Below are positions 35,730 to 47,192 of a DNA stretch of 64,000 bases, in pieces. The stretch spans positions 124,001-188,000 of the forward strand of contig CAWEQI010000001.1 in NCBI GenBank assembly GCA_963811255.1, given 5' to 3'. The notes beneath the pieces were generated by a model. That model had not been told where the DNA came from and did no database searches. It saw nothing but the letters and a program-made list of their open reading frames with translations. Origin of the DNA: Croceibacterium_B sp963811255. Its GTDB lineage: Bacteria > Pseudomonadota > Alphaproteobacteria > Sphingomonadales > Sphingomonadaceae. The first letter of the stretch is position 1. Each line of letters begins with the position of its first letter. The position numbers and the translations under genes are program-made.

Positions 35730-36359
35730 TCAACCTTCCTGCCAGCCCCAGCACAGCAGGCACGGCGGGATGTTCCACCAGGTGAAGCCGGTCTCGATCC
35801 GGCCGAAGTGGCGCGCGGTGAGATCGCGCGCGGTGGTGCTGAACTGGTAGGTCAGGAACGCACCCCCCGCCCGCACGACGCGATGCGTCGCGGCGGCGAT
35901 CGCCGGCCCCACGCCCTCAGGCAGGGTCGAGAACGGCAGGCCCGAGAGCACGTAATCGGCCTTGGCGTAGCCGAGCGCGGCGATGATGCCCTCGACGTCC
36001 TCGGCCGAGCCGAGCACCGGGTGGAAGCGGCTGTCGCGGATCGTGCGCTTGAGATAGTCGATATACAGCGGATTGGTGTCGATCACCACCAGCGCGCCAT
36101 CACGCGGCAGGCGGTCGAGCACCGGGCGGCAGAAGGTGCCGACGCCGGGCCCGTATTCGACGAACAGCTTGCACTCGCGCCACTTCACCGGGCCGAGCAT
36201 CTTGTCGATCGTGTGCCTCGAGGAGGGAATGATCGAGCCGACCATCCGCGGATGCTGCAGGAAACCGCGGAAGAACACGCCCGCCGGGCCGAAGGTTTGA
36301 GCGATCTTGCGCTTGAGCTTCTCGCCGGTGCGACGTTCGGCCAGCTCATTGCCATTCAT
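35730..36359 (-). CDS. SAM methyltransferase, PmtA-like (phospholipid N-methyltransferase type)
   Basis: 209 residues. SAM site FVEYGPGVGTFCRPVL, then ADYVLSGLPFSTLPEGVG, as in Rhizobium/Rhodobacter-type phosphatidylethanolamine N-methyltransferases related to rRNA adenine dimethylases (the GLPF motif replaces NLPY). N-terminal FFRGFLQHPRMVGSIIPSS also fits. May methylate PE on the way to phosphatidylcholine. ATG 36359 chosen over 36392. Confidence 0.8.
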   Translation of the reverse strand: MNGNELAERRTGEKLKRKIAQTFGPAGVFFRGFLQHPRMVGSIIPSSRHTIDKMLGPVKWRECKLFVEYGPGVGTFCRPVLDRLPRDGALVVIDTNPLYIDYLKRTIRDSRFHPVLGSAEDVEGIIAALGYAKADYVLSGLPFSTLPEGVGPAIAAATHRVVRAGGAFLTYQFSTTARDLTARHFGRIETGFTWWNIPPCLLCWGWQEG

Positions 36360-36459
36360 AAATCCGCGGCCCTTTGTGATGCCCCATGACAAGGGGCGAC
36401 GGTGCCTCCGCGTTCGCAGATAAGCCGACGCGATGCAACCCGCGAGAGGCGGAGCCCCG

Positions 36460-36804
36460 TCACAGGATTTCCTCCACCCGGTCGGCCGGGCGGCACAGGC
36501 GCACGCCCTTATCGGTTTCGACCAGCGGGCGCTCGATCAGCTTCGGTTCGGCGACCATCGCATCCAGCACCGTGGCGTCGTCGGCCTCGGTCAGGCCGCG
36601 TTCCTCGGCATCCGTGCCGCGCAAGCGCAAGCCCTCACGCGGGGTCAGGCCGGCGTCGCGATAGAGCTGCGCGAGCTTTTCCGCGCTCGGCGGGTGCTTG
36701 AGATATTCGATCACCTGGAGATCGAGATCGTCGCGAGCCTTCAGCTGCGCGAGCACCTTGCGTGAAGTCCCGCAATTTGGATTGTGCCAGATCGTTGCCT
36801 TCAT
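36460..36804 (-). CDS. arsC: Arsenate reductase (ArsC/Spx family)
   Basis: 114 residues, the normal length. Catalytic Cys11 in HNPNCGTSRKVLAQL, then a conserved RLRGTDAEERGL and IERPLVETDKGVRLCRP segment. The Arg in ERPLVET supports glutaredoxin-linked ArsC over Spx or YffB. Reduces arsenate to arsenite. ATG at 36804 overlaps the ferredoxin-like gene stop (ATGA). No arsR or arsB nearby. Confidence 0.88.
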   Translation of the reverse strand: MKATIWHNPNCGTSRKVLAQLKARDDLDLQVIEYLKHPPSAEKLAQLYRDAGLTPREGLRLRGTDAEERGLTEADDATVLDAMVAEPKLIERPLVETDKGVRLCRPADRVEEIL

Positions 36805-37349
36805 GGTTTCTCCTCGCTCGTTCGCATCGCCGGAACCGCCGCAGCGGCATCCTCGGGGCTGATACCCGGAGCGGGCGCAGCGCTGATTCGTTCCTGCCGG
36901 GCGGCGACGCGCGCGGCGCGCCGAATCGCCCGGACCAACCGTGGGTAAACCCCGCAGGGGCACAGATTGGGGATCGCCTGCCTGATCTCGTCATCGCTCG
37001 GCGCGGCGTTGGCCGCCAGCAGGGCGGCGGCGGCGATGGCGATTCCCGGGGTGCAGAAGCCGCACTGGATCGCCTGCTCGGCCACCAGCGCCTGCTGCAC
37101 CGGGTGCGAGCGGTCGCGGCTCAGCCCCTCGATGGTGGTGATCGCCCGCCCCTCGGCATCGGCCAGGGTGATCAGGCAACTCCTCAGCGCGGCGCCGTCG
37201 ACCAGCACCATGCAGGCGCCGCAATCGCCGACCCCGCAGCCGTATTTGGTGCCGGTCAGGTTGGCGGCGTCGCGCAGCGCCCACAGCAGCGGCGTCTGCG
37301 GATCGAGCTCGAAGCTCACCGCCCGCCCGTTCACGGTCATCCCCGTCAT
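36801..37349 (-). CDS. [2Fe-2S] small subunit of molybdenum hydroxylase (IorA-like), orphan
   Basis: 182 residues. Plant-type [2Fe-2S] site GTKYGCGVGDCGACMVLVDG and a second cluster domain with AIQCGFCTPGIAIAAAALL and NLCPCGVYPRLVRAIRRAA, as in isoquinoline 1-oxidoreductase alpha or xanthine dehydrogenase small subunits. The molybdopterin-binding large subunit that should pair with it is absent within view. Lies 23 bp after the class II aldolase gene and overlaps arsC. Extra 25-residue C-terminal tail is Ala/Pro-rich. Confidence 0.9.
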   Translation of the reverse strand: MTGMTVNGRAVSFELDPQTPLLWALRDAANLTGTKYGCGVGDCGACMVLVDGAALRSCLITLADAEGRAITTIEGLSRDRSHPVQQALVAEQAIQCGFCTPGIAIAAAALLAANAAPSDDEIRQAIPNLCPCGVYPRLVRAIRRAARVAARQERISAAPAPGISPEDAAAAVPAMRTSEEKP

Positions 37350-37372
37350 GGTGTGAATTTAACGTGAGTGAA

Positions 37373-38128
37373 TCAGTCGCGCCAGCTGCGGTCGACGGCG
37401 TCGATCCGGCGCTTCCACGCCTCGAAGTCGAGCTTGCCGAAATCGGTCGTCAGCATCTTGTCGCGGTCGCGCTGGTGGACTTCGACCACTTCGGGCGGGA
37501 CCTCGATCGCCTCGCCCAGGCTGGCGGTCTTGACCTGGATCTCGCAGGCGCGCTGAAGCATGTAGTACTTGAGGAACATCTCCGGGATCGTCTCGCCCAT
37601 CACCACCGGGCCGTGGTTGCGCAGCATCAGCACGCGGTGGTTGCCGAGATGCTCGATCAGCCGCTCGCCCTCTTCGGCGCGTACGGTGATGCCCTCGAAA
37701 TCGTGATAGCCGATCTCGCCCTCGAAGAAGCACGAATAGAAATTGGTCGGCGTCAGCCCGTCCTTGCTCGAGCACACCGCCATGGTGTCGGGGGTGTGCG
37801 TGTGAACCACCGCGTGCGCCCACGGCAGTCGGCGATGAAACACGGCATGCTGGGTGAAGCCAGCCAGGTTCACCGGAAACGGGCTGTCGTCTAGCTTGTT
37901 GCCGTCGCTGTCGATCTTGACCAGGTTCGAGGCCGTCACTTCCGACCACAGCAGGCCGAACGGGTTGATCAGGAAGGCTTCCTCGCCCGGGACGCGCAAG
38001 GTGATGTGGTTGTAGATCGATTCGCACCAGCCGAGATGATCGAAGATTCGATAACACGCGGCGAGGTCCTGCCGCGCGGCCCATTCAGCCTCGCTGCATT
38101 TCAGATCGCGCTTCAACTGGGTGGCCAT
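37373..38128 (-). CDS. Class II aldolase/adducin family protein
   Basis: 251 residues. Zinc-site histidines are visible in AHAVVHTHTPDTMAVC and LRNHGPVVMGETI, with SIYNHITLRVPGEEAFLINP near the N-terminus. Related to L-fuculose-1-phosphate aldolase, often found as an uncharacterised decarboxylase/aldolase in catabolic loci. ATG 38128; the upstream Arg-rich open frame is not part of the family. Divergent from the VOC gene. Confidence 0.9.
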   Translation of the reverse strand: MATQLKRDLKCSEAEWAARQDLAACYRIFDHLGWCESIYNHITLRVPGEEAFLINPFGLLWSEVTASNLVKIDSDGNKLDDSPFPVNLAGFTQHAVFHRRLPWAHAVVHTHTPDTMAVCSSKDGLTPTNFYSCFFEGEIGYHDFEGITVRAEEGERLIEHLGNHRVLMLRNHGPVVMGETIPEMFLKYYMLQRACEIQVKTASLGEAIEVPPEVVEVHQRDRDKMLTTDFGKLDFEAWKRRIDAVDRSWRD

Positions 38129-38231
38129 AATTCGTCTCCGTTGCCGCCTCCTAGCACGCCGTGATTGACTTTGTCGCGCCGATTGGCGAGCCATGGACGA
38201 ACCCCGAACGGATCCGGGGATGGAGAGGCAC

Positions 38232-38777
38232 ATGACAGGCGAGCTCGGCTACGGCCAGCCGATGGGCGGAATTGCGCAGACTGCGTTCGTGGTCGAGGAC
38301 CTGCCGAGCGCGATCGATCACTGGGTCAGCAACTGCAAGGCGGGCCCGTTCTTCGTGCTCGATCACTTCCGGATGCCGGGGCAGATCTATCGCGGCGAGG
38401 AATCGACCGCCGACATCACCCTGGCGATGGGCTTTGCCGGGCACATGCAGATCGAGCTGATCCAGCCGCTCGACAACAACCCCAGCGTCTATCGCGAGAC
38501 GATCGCCCACCGCGGCTACGGCTTCCACCACTTCGGCATCGCCTGCGCCGACGTCGACGCCGACAGCCGCGATTACCAGGCGCGCGGCTATGTCGAGGCG
38601 TTCCGCGCCGCGGTGCCGACCGGCGGCGAGGTGGTTTACCTCGACAACGGCCACGGCCCGCAGTGGGGCTTCCTCGAGCTGCTGCCGGTGACGCCGGGCA
38701 TGGACGAAACCTTCACCCGCTTCTGGAACGCGAGCCTCGAGTGGGACGGCTCGGATCCCGTCCGCTCGTTCCTCTGA
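38232..38777 (+). CDS. VOC (glyoxalase/methylmalonyl-CoA epimerase-like) protein
   Basis: 181 residues with a vicinal-oxygen-chelate fold (GGIAQTAFVVEDLPSAIDHW, HRGYGFHHFGIACADVDAD). ATG 38232 with GGAGAGG 5 bases upstream; an ATG at 38193 is possible. VOC enzymes are metal-dependent and include ring-cleavage dioxygenases, epimerases and isomerases. In this cluster it is probably one catabolic step. First gene of the plus-strand unit. Confidence 0.85.
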   Translation: MTGELGYGQPMGGIAQTAFVVEDLPSAIDHWVSNCKAGPFFVLDHFRMPGQIYRGEESTADITLAMGFAGHMQIELIQPLDNNPSVYRETIAHRGYGFHHFGIACADVDADSRDYQARGYVEAFRAAVPTGGEVVYLDNGHGPQWGFLELLPVTPGMDETFTRFWNASLEWDGSDPVRSFL

Positions 38778-38791
38778 AAGGCCCCACCTCG

Positions 38792-40042
38792 ATGACTCCT
38801 CCCACGACCCGCCGCAGCGACGGTTATCAGACCTGGCTGACGCTGCTGATCAGCCTCAACTTCGGGATCCTGTTCTTCGACCGTCAGGCGGCGAACTTCC
38901 TGATGCCGTACATCAAGCCCGACCTGATGCTGAGCGACACTCAAGTCGGCCTGCTCTCGTCGGGGCTGTCGCTGACCTGGGCGCTGTCGGGCCTGACAGT
39001 CGGGCCGCTCAGCGACAGGCTCGGCAGCCGCAAGCCGATCGTGGTCAGCGCGACGATCCTGTTCTGTCTGTGCTCGATGCTGTCGGGCCTCGCCGGCAGC
39101 TTCCTGCTGCTGATCGGCGCCCGGCTGCTGATGGGCGCGGCCGAAGGCGGGGTGATGCCGGTGAGCCACGCGATGATCGTCTCCGAGGTCAAACCCGAGC
39201 GCCGTGGGCTGGCGATGGGCGTCGGCCAGAACCTCGGCTCGAACCTGCTCGGTTCGACCGCCGCGCCGCTGATCCTGGTGCCGATCGCCGCCGCGTTCAC
39301 CTGGCGCTACGGCTTCTTCTTCGCGGCCGCCCCAGGGCTCGTCACGGCGTTGCTGATCTGGTTCACCTTGCGCGAGCCTCCCGCCGGCCTGGCCAACGAA
39401 GGCCACGAGCATCGCGAGAAGGTCACCATCGGGCAGGCGTTCCAGAACCGCAACGTGCTGCTGTGCGCGCTGATCGCGATTCTGCTGGTCAGCTATCTCG
39501 TGGTCACGTGGGCGTTCATGCCGCTGTTCCTGACTCAGCAGAAGCATTTCAGCGCCGAGGCGATGAGCTGGATCATGGCCGCGCTCGGCATCTCGGCCGG
39601 GGTCAACGCCTTCCTGGTGCCGTGGATCAGCGACAACATCGGCCGCAAACCGACTTTCATCGCCACCTGTCTCATGGGGCTCATCCTGCCGCTCGGGGCG
39701 CTCTATTACGACGGCGGCTCGTGGCTGTTCATGGCAGTGCTGTTCTACTTCGGGTGGTCGCTGAACGGCATCTTCCCGCTGTTCATGGCGACGGTGCCCG
39801 CCGAAAGCGTGGACCCGCGGCTCACCGCCACGCTCACCGGCATCGTCATGGGCACCGGTGAAGTGCTCGGCGGCGTGTTCAGCCCGACGCTGGCCGGCAA
39901 TCTCGCCGATACCTACGGGCGATCGGCGGTCATGTGGTTCCTGCTGCTGCTCACCAGCCTCGCCTTCGCGCTGTCGCTGTTCCTGGTCGAGAGCGCGCCG
40001 GCGGTGCGGCACAAGCGCGGCCTGCACCCGCTGATCGCCTGA
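38792..40042 (+). CDS. MFS transporter, first of tandem pair
   Basis: 416 residues, 12 membrane helices. MFS signature PLSDRLGSRKPIVVSATI, plus GAAEGGVMPVSHAMIVSEVK and NIGRKPTFIATCL. DRQAANFLMPYI in helix 1 resembles aromatic-acid/hexuronate symporters (ACS/AAHS). Starts 14 bp after the VOC stop. The next gene is a close paralog 1 bp away. Confidence 0.92.
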   Translation: MTPPTTRRSDGYQTWLTLLISLNFGILFFDRQAANFLMPYIKPDLMLSDTQVGLLSSGLSLTWALSGLTVGPLSDRLGSRKPIVVSATILFCLCSMLSGLAGSFLLLIGARLLMGAAEGGVMPVSHAMIVSEVKPERRGLAMGVGQNLGSNLLGSTAAPLILVPIAAAFTWRYGFFFAAAPGLVTALLIWFTLREPPAGLANEGHEHREKVTIGQAFQNRNVLLCALIAILLVSYLVVTWAFMPLFLTQQKHFSAEAMSWIMAALGISAGVNAFLVPWISDNIGRKPTFIATCLMGLILPLGALYYDGGSWLFMAVLFYFGWSLNGIFPLFMATVPAESVDPRLTATLTGIVMGTGEVLGGVFSPTLAGNLADTYGRSAVMWFLLLLTSLAFALSLFLVESAPAVRHKRGLHPLIA

Positions 40043-40043
40043 C

Positions 40044-41279
40044 ATGGCGGCATCGGCGCTGCGCAAGGGGGGCGGCTATCAGACCTGGCTCGTCCTGCTG
40101 CTAAGCCTCAACTTCGGCATTCTGTTCTTCGACCGCCAGGCGGCGAATTTCATGATGCCGATGATTCAGCCGGAGCTCCGCCTGTCGAACTTCCAGGTCG
40201 GGATGATCGCCTCCGGCCTGTCGCTCACCTGGGCGCTGGCCGCGCTCACCGTCGGGCCGCTGTCGGACCGGCTCGGCAGCCGCAAGCCCGTCGTGCTCGC
40301 CTGCACGCTGCTGTTCTGCGCCTGTTCGGTGCTGTCGGGCATCGCCGGCACCTTCCTCGCGTTGCTCGCCGCGCGGCTGCTGATGGGCGCGGCCGAAGGC
40401 GGGGTGATGCCGGTGAGCCACGCGATCATCGTCGGCGAGGTCAACCCCGAACGGCGCGGGCTCGGCATGGGCGTGGGTCAGAACCTCGGCTCGAGCCTGC
40501 TCGGCTCGACCGTCGCCCCGCTGGTGCTGGTGTGGATCGCCACCACCTGGGGCTGGCGCAACGGGTTTTTCCTCTCCGCTGCCCCCGGCCTGATCACCGC
40601 GGCGCTGATCTGGCTGACCCTGCGCGAGCCGCCGCAAGCGCTGGTCGCCGAAGCGCATGCCGCACCGGCGATCTCGTTCCGCGCCGCGATCGCCCACCGC
40701 AACGTGGTGCTGTGCTCAGCCATCGCGGTGCTGCTGGTCAGCTATCTGGTGGTCGCCTGGGCCTTCCTGCCGCTGTTCCTGGTCAACCTGAAGCACTACA
40801 CGCCGCAGCAGATGGGGGACGTGATGGCCGTGCTCGGCGTCTCCAGCGCGATCAGCGCATTCGTCCTCGCCGGCCTCAGCGACCGCTGGGGGCGCAAGCC
40901 GGTGTTCCTGATCTCGTGCCTGATCGGCGCGGTGCTGCCGGTTGGGGCGCTGCTGTGGACCGGGTCGCCGTGGGTCATGGGGGTGATCTTCTTCGTCGGC
41001 TGGTTCTTCAACGGCATGTTCCCGCTGTTCATGGCGACGGTGCCGGCCGAAAGCGTCGATCCGCGGCTGACCGCCAGCCTTGCGGGGTTTGTCGGCGGCG
41101 TCGGCGAAGTGCTCGGCGGGGTGGTCAGCCCCTCGCTCGCTGGCAAGCTGGCCGACGTCTACGGCCTCACCGCGCCCGTCTGGCTGCTTCTGGCGCTGAC
41201 GCTGACGGCGTTCGTCTGTTCGCTGTTTCTGACCGAATCCGCGCCTGCGGTGTTGCAGCGCCGCGCCGCGCTGGCCTAG
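40044..41279 (+). CDS. MFS transporter, second of tandem pair
   Basis: 411 residues, colinear with the preceding transporter and nearly identical in blocks (DRQAANFMMPMI, PLSDRLGSRKPVVLA, GAAEGGVMPVSHAIIVGEV, FMATVPAESVDPRLTA). The two differ mainly in loops and helix 5-8 segments. Recent tandem duplication followed by divergence. Probably imports the substrate, or a second related one, of the cluster. Confidence 0.92.
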   Translation: MAASALRKGGGYQTWLVLLLSLNFGILFFDRQAANFMMPMIQPELRLSNFQVGMIASGLSLTWALAALTVGPLSDRLGSRKPVVLACTLLFCACSVLSGIAGTFLALLAARLLMGAAEGGVMPVSHAIIVGEVNPERRGLGMGVGQNLGSSLLGSTVAPLVLVWIATTWGWRNGFFLSAAPGLITAALIWLTLREPPQALVAEAHAAPAISFRAAIAHRNVVLCSAIAVLLVSYLVVAWAFLPLFLVNLKHYTPQQMGDVMAVLGVSSAISAFVLAGLSDRWGRKPVFLISCLIGAVLPVGALLWTGSPWVMGVIFFVGWFFNGMFPLFMATVPAESVDPRLTASLAGFVGGVGEVLGGVVSPSLAGKLADVYGLTAPVWLLLALTLTAFVCSLFLTESAPAVLQRRAALA

Positions 41280-41301
41280 TCTCGCAACAGAGAGGAACCC
41301 C

Positions 41302-41847
41302 ATGCCCGAAGCTCCCACCACCGAACCCTGGAAAGGCACCCCGCCGGTCCCGCACGCGCTGCGCCCCGGCGCCAAGCCCGAAGCCTACATGGCCAAGATC
41401 GCCGAGGGCGACGAGCGGCTGTGGGTGCCGATCGGCCGGCCGCAGGTGGAAGACGTCTATTCGAAGCCGATCTGGATCAGCCCGACGCTCAACATGTGGG
41501 CCGACGTGCTGATGGCCAAGAAGCCGTGCATCGTGAACCGGCACTATCACCCCAAGCCGATCTGGGCCTACACCATCAGCGGCAAGTGGGCCTATCTTGA
41601 GCACGAATGGACCGCCACCGCGGGCGATTTCATTTTCGAAACCCCGGGGGAAAGCCACACCCTGGTGAGCTATGAGCATCCCGACCCGATGAAGGTGTTC
41701 TTCGTCGTCTCGGGACCGCTGATGTGGCTCGACGAGAACGGCGTCACCGTCGGCCATTACGACGTGTTCGACTACATCCGCGACGCCCGCGCCCATTATG
41801 AGGAGGTCGGCATCGGCTCCGATTACCTCGAGAGTTTGATGCGGTAG
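41302..41847 (+). CDS. Cupin of 2,4'-dihydroxyacetophenone dioxygenase family (copy 1)
   Basis: 181 residues. Cupin metal site NRHYHPKPIWAYTISGKW, then YLEHEWTATAGDFIFETPGE and SHTLV, with His residues for an iron site. The family founder cleaves 2,4'-dihydroxyacetophenone, but close members act on other aromatic or alpha-ketoacid-like compounds, so the substrate is not assigned. Gap to the MFS gene is 22 bp. Confidence 0.85.
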   Translation: MPEAPTTEPWKGTPPVPHALRPGAKPEAYMAKIAEGDERLWVPIGRPQVEDVYSKPIWISPTLNMWADVLMAKKPCIVNRHYHPKPIWAYTISGKWAYLEHEWTATAGDFIFETPGESHTLVSYEHPDPMKVFFVVSGPLMWLDENGVTVGHYDVFDYIRDARAHYEEVGIGSDYLESLMR

Positions 41848-41857
41848 ATTGTACTGC

Positions 41858-41877
41858 CCTCTCCCCTGAAGGAGAGG
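41858..41877. repeat. Short palindromic repeat (CCTCTCC hairpin)
   Basis: CCTCTCC and GGAGAGG, perfect 7-bp stem with a 6-base loop, between the two cupin genes. Same core as the longer palindromes at 43295 and 62669, so likely one family of REP-like intergenic repeats in this genome. Confidence 0.55.
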
Positions 41878-41898
41878 ACTAATGACAAAGGAACCCCC

Positions 41899-42434
41899 AT
41901 GGCCACGCAAATGAAAGCCCCGCCGAACACCGAGCAGCGGATCGTCGATGTTCCGTTCAACTACAAGGACCTCGTGCGCGCGCACACACCGGGAGGGCGC
42001 TACATCGACGCCGAAAGCGACGACGACAGCCCGTGGGTGCCGTTCGGCGAAACCGCGGCGATCAAGCACCTGGCGTTCGACGTGCGCCAGAACGCCTATT
42101 CGAACATCCTGTGGATGAAGGGGCCGGGCACGATCGGCACCCATTTCCACCGCGGCACGGTGACGATGGTGTGCATCACCGGCAGCGTGCGCTACCTTGA
42201 ATACGACTGGGTCGCCTCGCCCGGCGGGCTGATCTTCGAGGTGCCCGGCGAAAGCCATACGCTCGTCACCGATCATCCCGAAGGCTGCAAGCTGTGGGGC
42301 TGGATGGTCGGGCCGATCGAGTTTTACGACAACCAGGCCACCCTCATCGAGACGGTCGACGTGTGGTGGATGATGAACCACTACGAAAGCTACTGCAAAG
42401 AGCAGGGCATCGCGATCAATCCGAAGCTGTATCT

Positions 42435-42438
<4 letters not shown>
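41899..42438 (+). CDS. Cupin of 2,4'-dihydroxyacetophenone dioxygenase family (copy 2)
   Basis: 179 residues, paralog of the previous gene: GTIGTHFHRGTVTMVCITGS, RYLEYDWVASPGGLIFEVPG, ESHTLVT. The two share the APGE/PGE-SHTLV core. The stop overlaps the following SDR start (GTGA). Two copies may form a heteromer or split related substrates. Confidence 0.85.
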
Positions 42439-43286
<848 letters not shown>

Positions 43287-43290
43287 TCGG

Positions 43291-43415
43291 AGATCCTCCC
43301 CCTCTGGGGGAGGTGGCAGCGCGCAGCGCTGACGGAGGGGGCTTTCGGCCAGGCGCAGCACTGACCCCCTCGACAATGCTTCGCATGGTCCCCCTCCTCG
43401 TCCCCGAGGGAGGAT
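43291..43415. repeat. REP-like palindromic intergenic element
   Basis: A GC-rich composite: CCTCCCCC/GGGGGAGG hairpin (43295-43313), the segment GGTGGCAGCGCGCAGCGCTG, a GGAGGGGG/CCCCCTCC pairing and a CCTC...GAGG hairpin (43395-43413). This combination is typical of repeated intergenic palindromes in sphingomonads. It sits right after the SDR stop and may also act as a terminator. Confidence 0.6.
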
Positions 43416-43538
43416 CGAACGATAAAAACGGCTTTCCTATTCACGGCTGTTCTGCTTATGTTCGCACGGAGCGCGCCTTACGCTCATCTCTGCGGGAGGA
43501 GGCGCCAAAGACGCGAGGGACGACGGCTCGCGGGAATC

Positions 43539-43625
43539 TGTCACCCGTCGGTTTTTCTGAAAGGTCTTTTTATTTCATCTGCTTAAATGGATTCAAATGG
43601 GTGACACTGGCCGATTGTGTCACCC
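43539..43625. repeat. TGTCACCC / GGGTGACA inverted-repeat cluster
   Basis: TGTCACCC at 43539-43546 and GGGTGACA at 43599-43606 face each other, and GGGTGACAC/GTGTCACCC form a perfect 9-bp inverted repeat with a 9-base spacer at 43599-43625. The 50 bases between the first two copies are unusually AT-rich. Could be ends of a decayed small mobile element or a binding array. The rest of the 43287-43638 gap holds no gene. Confidence 0.5.
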
Positions 43626-43638
43626 GGAACCTGGAGCA

Positions 43639-45426
<1,788 letters not shown>

Positions 45427-45576
45427 GGCGATTGTTGTGGCAGATCGGGCGCTTGCGGGGAACCGCCTGCCGCAAGCCCATTTGCAGGCTTTGCCTCAAC
45501 CGCCCGGTCGGCTAGCGTTCCGGCCATGCGAGGCGGACCGCCGCCCTCGCAGCCAACTCGAGACAAGGGACTTGCC

Positions 45577-45888
45577 ATGAAGAAAATCGCTCTCATCGTC
45601 TTCGCTTCGGTGGCGGCCTGCGGTCTTGCCGCTTGCGGCAGCTCCGACAACGCCTCGGAAGACGCAACGGCCGACAACGTCGAGATGCCGGCCGACCAGG
45701 CGATGGCCACGGCCGACCAGCCGGTGCCCGACGCCAACGCGTCGAGCGATGCCGACGAAACCAGCGGAGTTCCCGACGCCACGGCCTCGCAGGCCGGCGA
45801 TGCCGCCGCCGCTGCCGCCGCCGACGCGCAGAACGCCGCGGCCGCCGCGGAATCGGCGACCAAGCAGGCTGAAAAGAACACTCCATGA
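45577..45888 (+). CDS. Ala-rich lipoprotein
   Basis: 103 residues: lipobox ACGLAACGSS, then a low-complexity Ala/Asp/Ser/Gln sequence. Probably a disordered envelope lipoprotein. No conserved domain is visible. Similar in character to the proteins at 21922 and 45947, not in sequence. Confidence 0.7.
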   Translation: MKKIALIVFASVAACGLAACGSSDNASEDATADNVEMPADQAMATADQPVPDANASSDADETSGVPDATASQAGDAAAAAAADAQNAAAAAESATKQAEKNTP

Positions 45889-45946
45889 GGGGGCCCGCGG
45901 GCAGCGATTGGTCTTTCCCGCCCGGGGCCGGCTGAGCAAAGGGCCG

Positions 45947-46192
45947 ATGCGCCGATTGTTTCCCGCCCTACTCGTCGTTGCTCTCGCCGCGTGCGGGCAG
46001 AAGGATACCGATGCCGGTCCGGGCGGCGTAAGTGTGGGCGAAGCGCGCGCGCTCGATCAGGCGGCGTCGATGCTCGACCAACAACGCCTGCCGCCGGGCG
46101 CGTTCGCCAGCGGCACTCCGGCGAGCGGCACGCCCTCGCCCGGCGCATCGCCGTCGCCCGGTCCCGCTCGCTCGGCGTCGCCCCCTGGTTAA
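45947..46192 (+). CDS. Small Pro/Ser-rich lipoprotein
   Basis: 81 residues: lipobox PALLVVALAACGQKD, then VGEARALDQAASMLDQQRLP and a Ser/Pro/Ala tail. ATG 45947. Follows the previous lipoprotein gene by 58 bp, possibly co-transcribed. No family recognised. Confidence 0.65.
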   Translation: MRRLFPALLVVALAACGQKDTDAGPGGVSVGEARALDQAASMLDQQRLPPGAFASGTPASGTPSPGASPSPGPARSASPPG

Positions 46193-46244
46193 GCCGGCGG
46201 TTTGCTCGAAACCGGCGAGCGTGGTAAAAGTTGCACCTGAAACC

Positions 46245-47183
46245 ATGGCCACGATCGCCCCGACCCAACGCGACTATTCCGCGCTTCCCGAAGTGCCGGC
46301 GGATGTGTTCACCGCGCCGCTCAGGCGCCCGGCGAACGTCGGCGAAGATTGGCTCGAACCGCAGCAGCGCGCCTACTCGTCGGACGAGGACGCGATCTGG
46401 AACGACCTGTTCGACCGGCAGATGGACATCCTCCCCGGCCGCGCCTGCAACGCGTTCTTTGCCGGGCTGCAGAAGCTCCATCTCGGCCGCGGCGGCGTAC
46501 CCGACTTCGGCCGCTTGTCGGAAGGGCTAGGCGAGCTCACCGGGTGGAGCGTGGTGCCGGTGCCGATGCTGATCCCGGACCACGTGTTCTTCTGGCACCT
46601 GGCCAACCGCCGCTTTCCGGCCGGAAACTTCATCCGCACCCGCGAGACGTTCGACTACATCCAGGAACCCGACGTGTTTCACGACGTGTTCGGCCACGTC
46701 CCGCTGCTGACCGATCCGGTCTACGCCGACTACATGCAGGAATATGGCCGAGCCGGCTGGAAGGCGATGCGCTACAACCGCCTCAAGGCCTTGGGCGCGC
46801 TCTACTGGTACACCGTCGAGTTCGGCCTGATGCACGACGACGAAGGTCTGCGCATCTATGGTGCCGGCATTCTCTCGGGCCCGCGCGAGGCGGTGTTCGC
46901 GCTCGAAGGGCAATCGCCGAACCGGATCATGCTCAACGTCGATCGGGTGATGCGCACCGACTACGTAATCGACGACCTGCAGCCGACCTACTTCGTGATC
47001 GAGAGCTTCGCCGACCTTTATCACCAGACGGTCGAGCGAGATTTCGATCGCCTGTATCGCAGCCTCAATCCCGGCTTTACCTATGCCAACGCCGCGGTGA
47101 TCGACGTCGACGACGTGCTCCACCGCGGCACCCAGGAATATCACCTTCGCGGCGGCCGCGGCTCGAACGCCGAGCCCGTCTGA
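46245..47183 (+). CDS. phhA: Phenylalanine-4-hydroxylase
   Basis: 312 residues, monomeric bacterial length. Iron ligands His146 and His151 (FHDVFGHVPLL) and Glu192 (YWYTVEFGL) are in place, with pterin-binding VPVPMLIPDH. Converts phenylalanine to tyrosine using tetrahydropterin and O2. ATG 46245. No pterin dehydratase or regulator gene beside it. Confidence 0.95.
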   Translation: MATIAPTQRDYSALPEVPADVFTAPLRRPANVGEDWLEPQQRAYSSDEDAIWNDLFDRQMDILPGRACNAFFAGLQKLHLGRGGVPDFGRLSEGLGELTGWSVVPVPMLIPDHVFFWHLANRRFPAGNFIRTRETFDYIQEPDVFHDVFGHVPLLTDPVYADYMQEYGRAGWKAMRYNRLKALGALYWYTVEFGLMHDDEGLRIYGAGILSGPREAVFALEGQSPNRIMLNVDRVMRTDYVIDDLQPTYFVIESFADLYHQTVERDFDRLYRSLNPGFTYANAAVIDVDDVLHRGTQEYHLRGGRGSNAEPV

Positions 47184-47192
47184 GTCCGGCGG

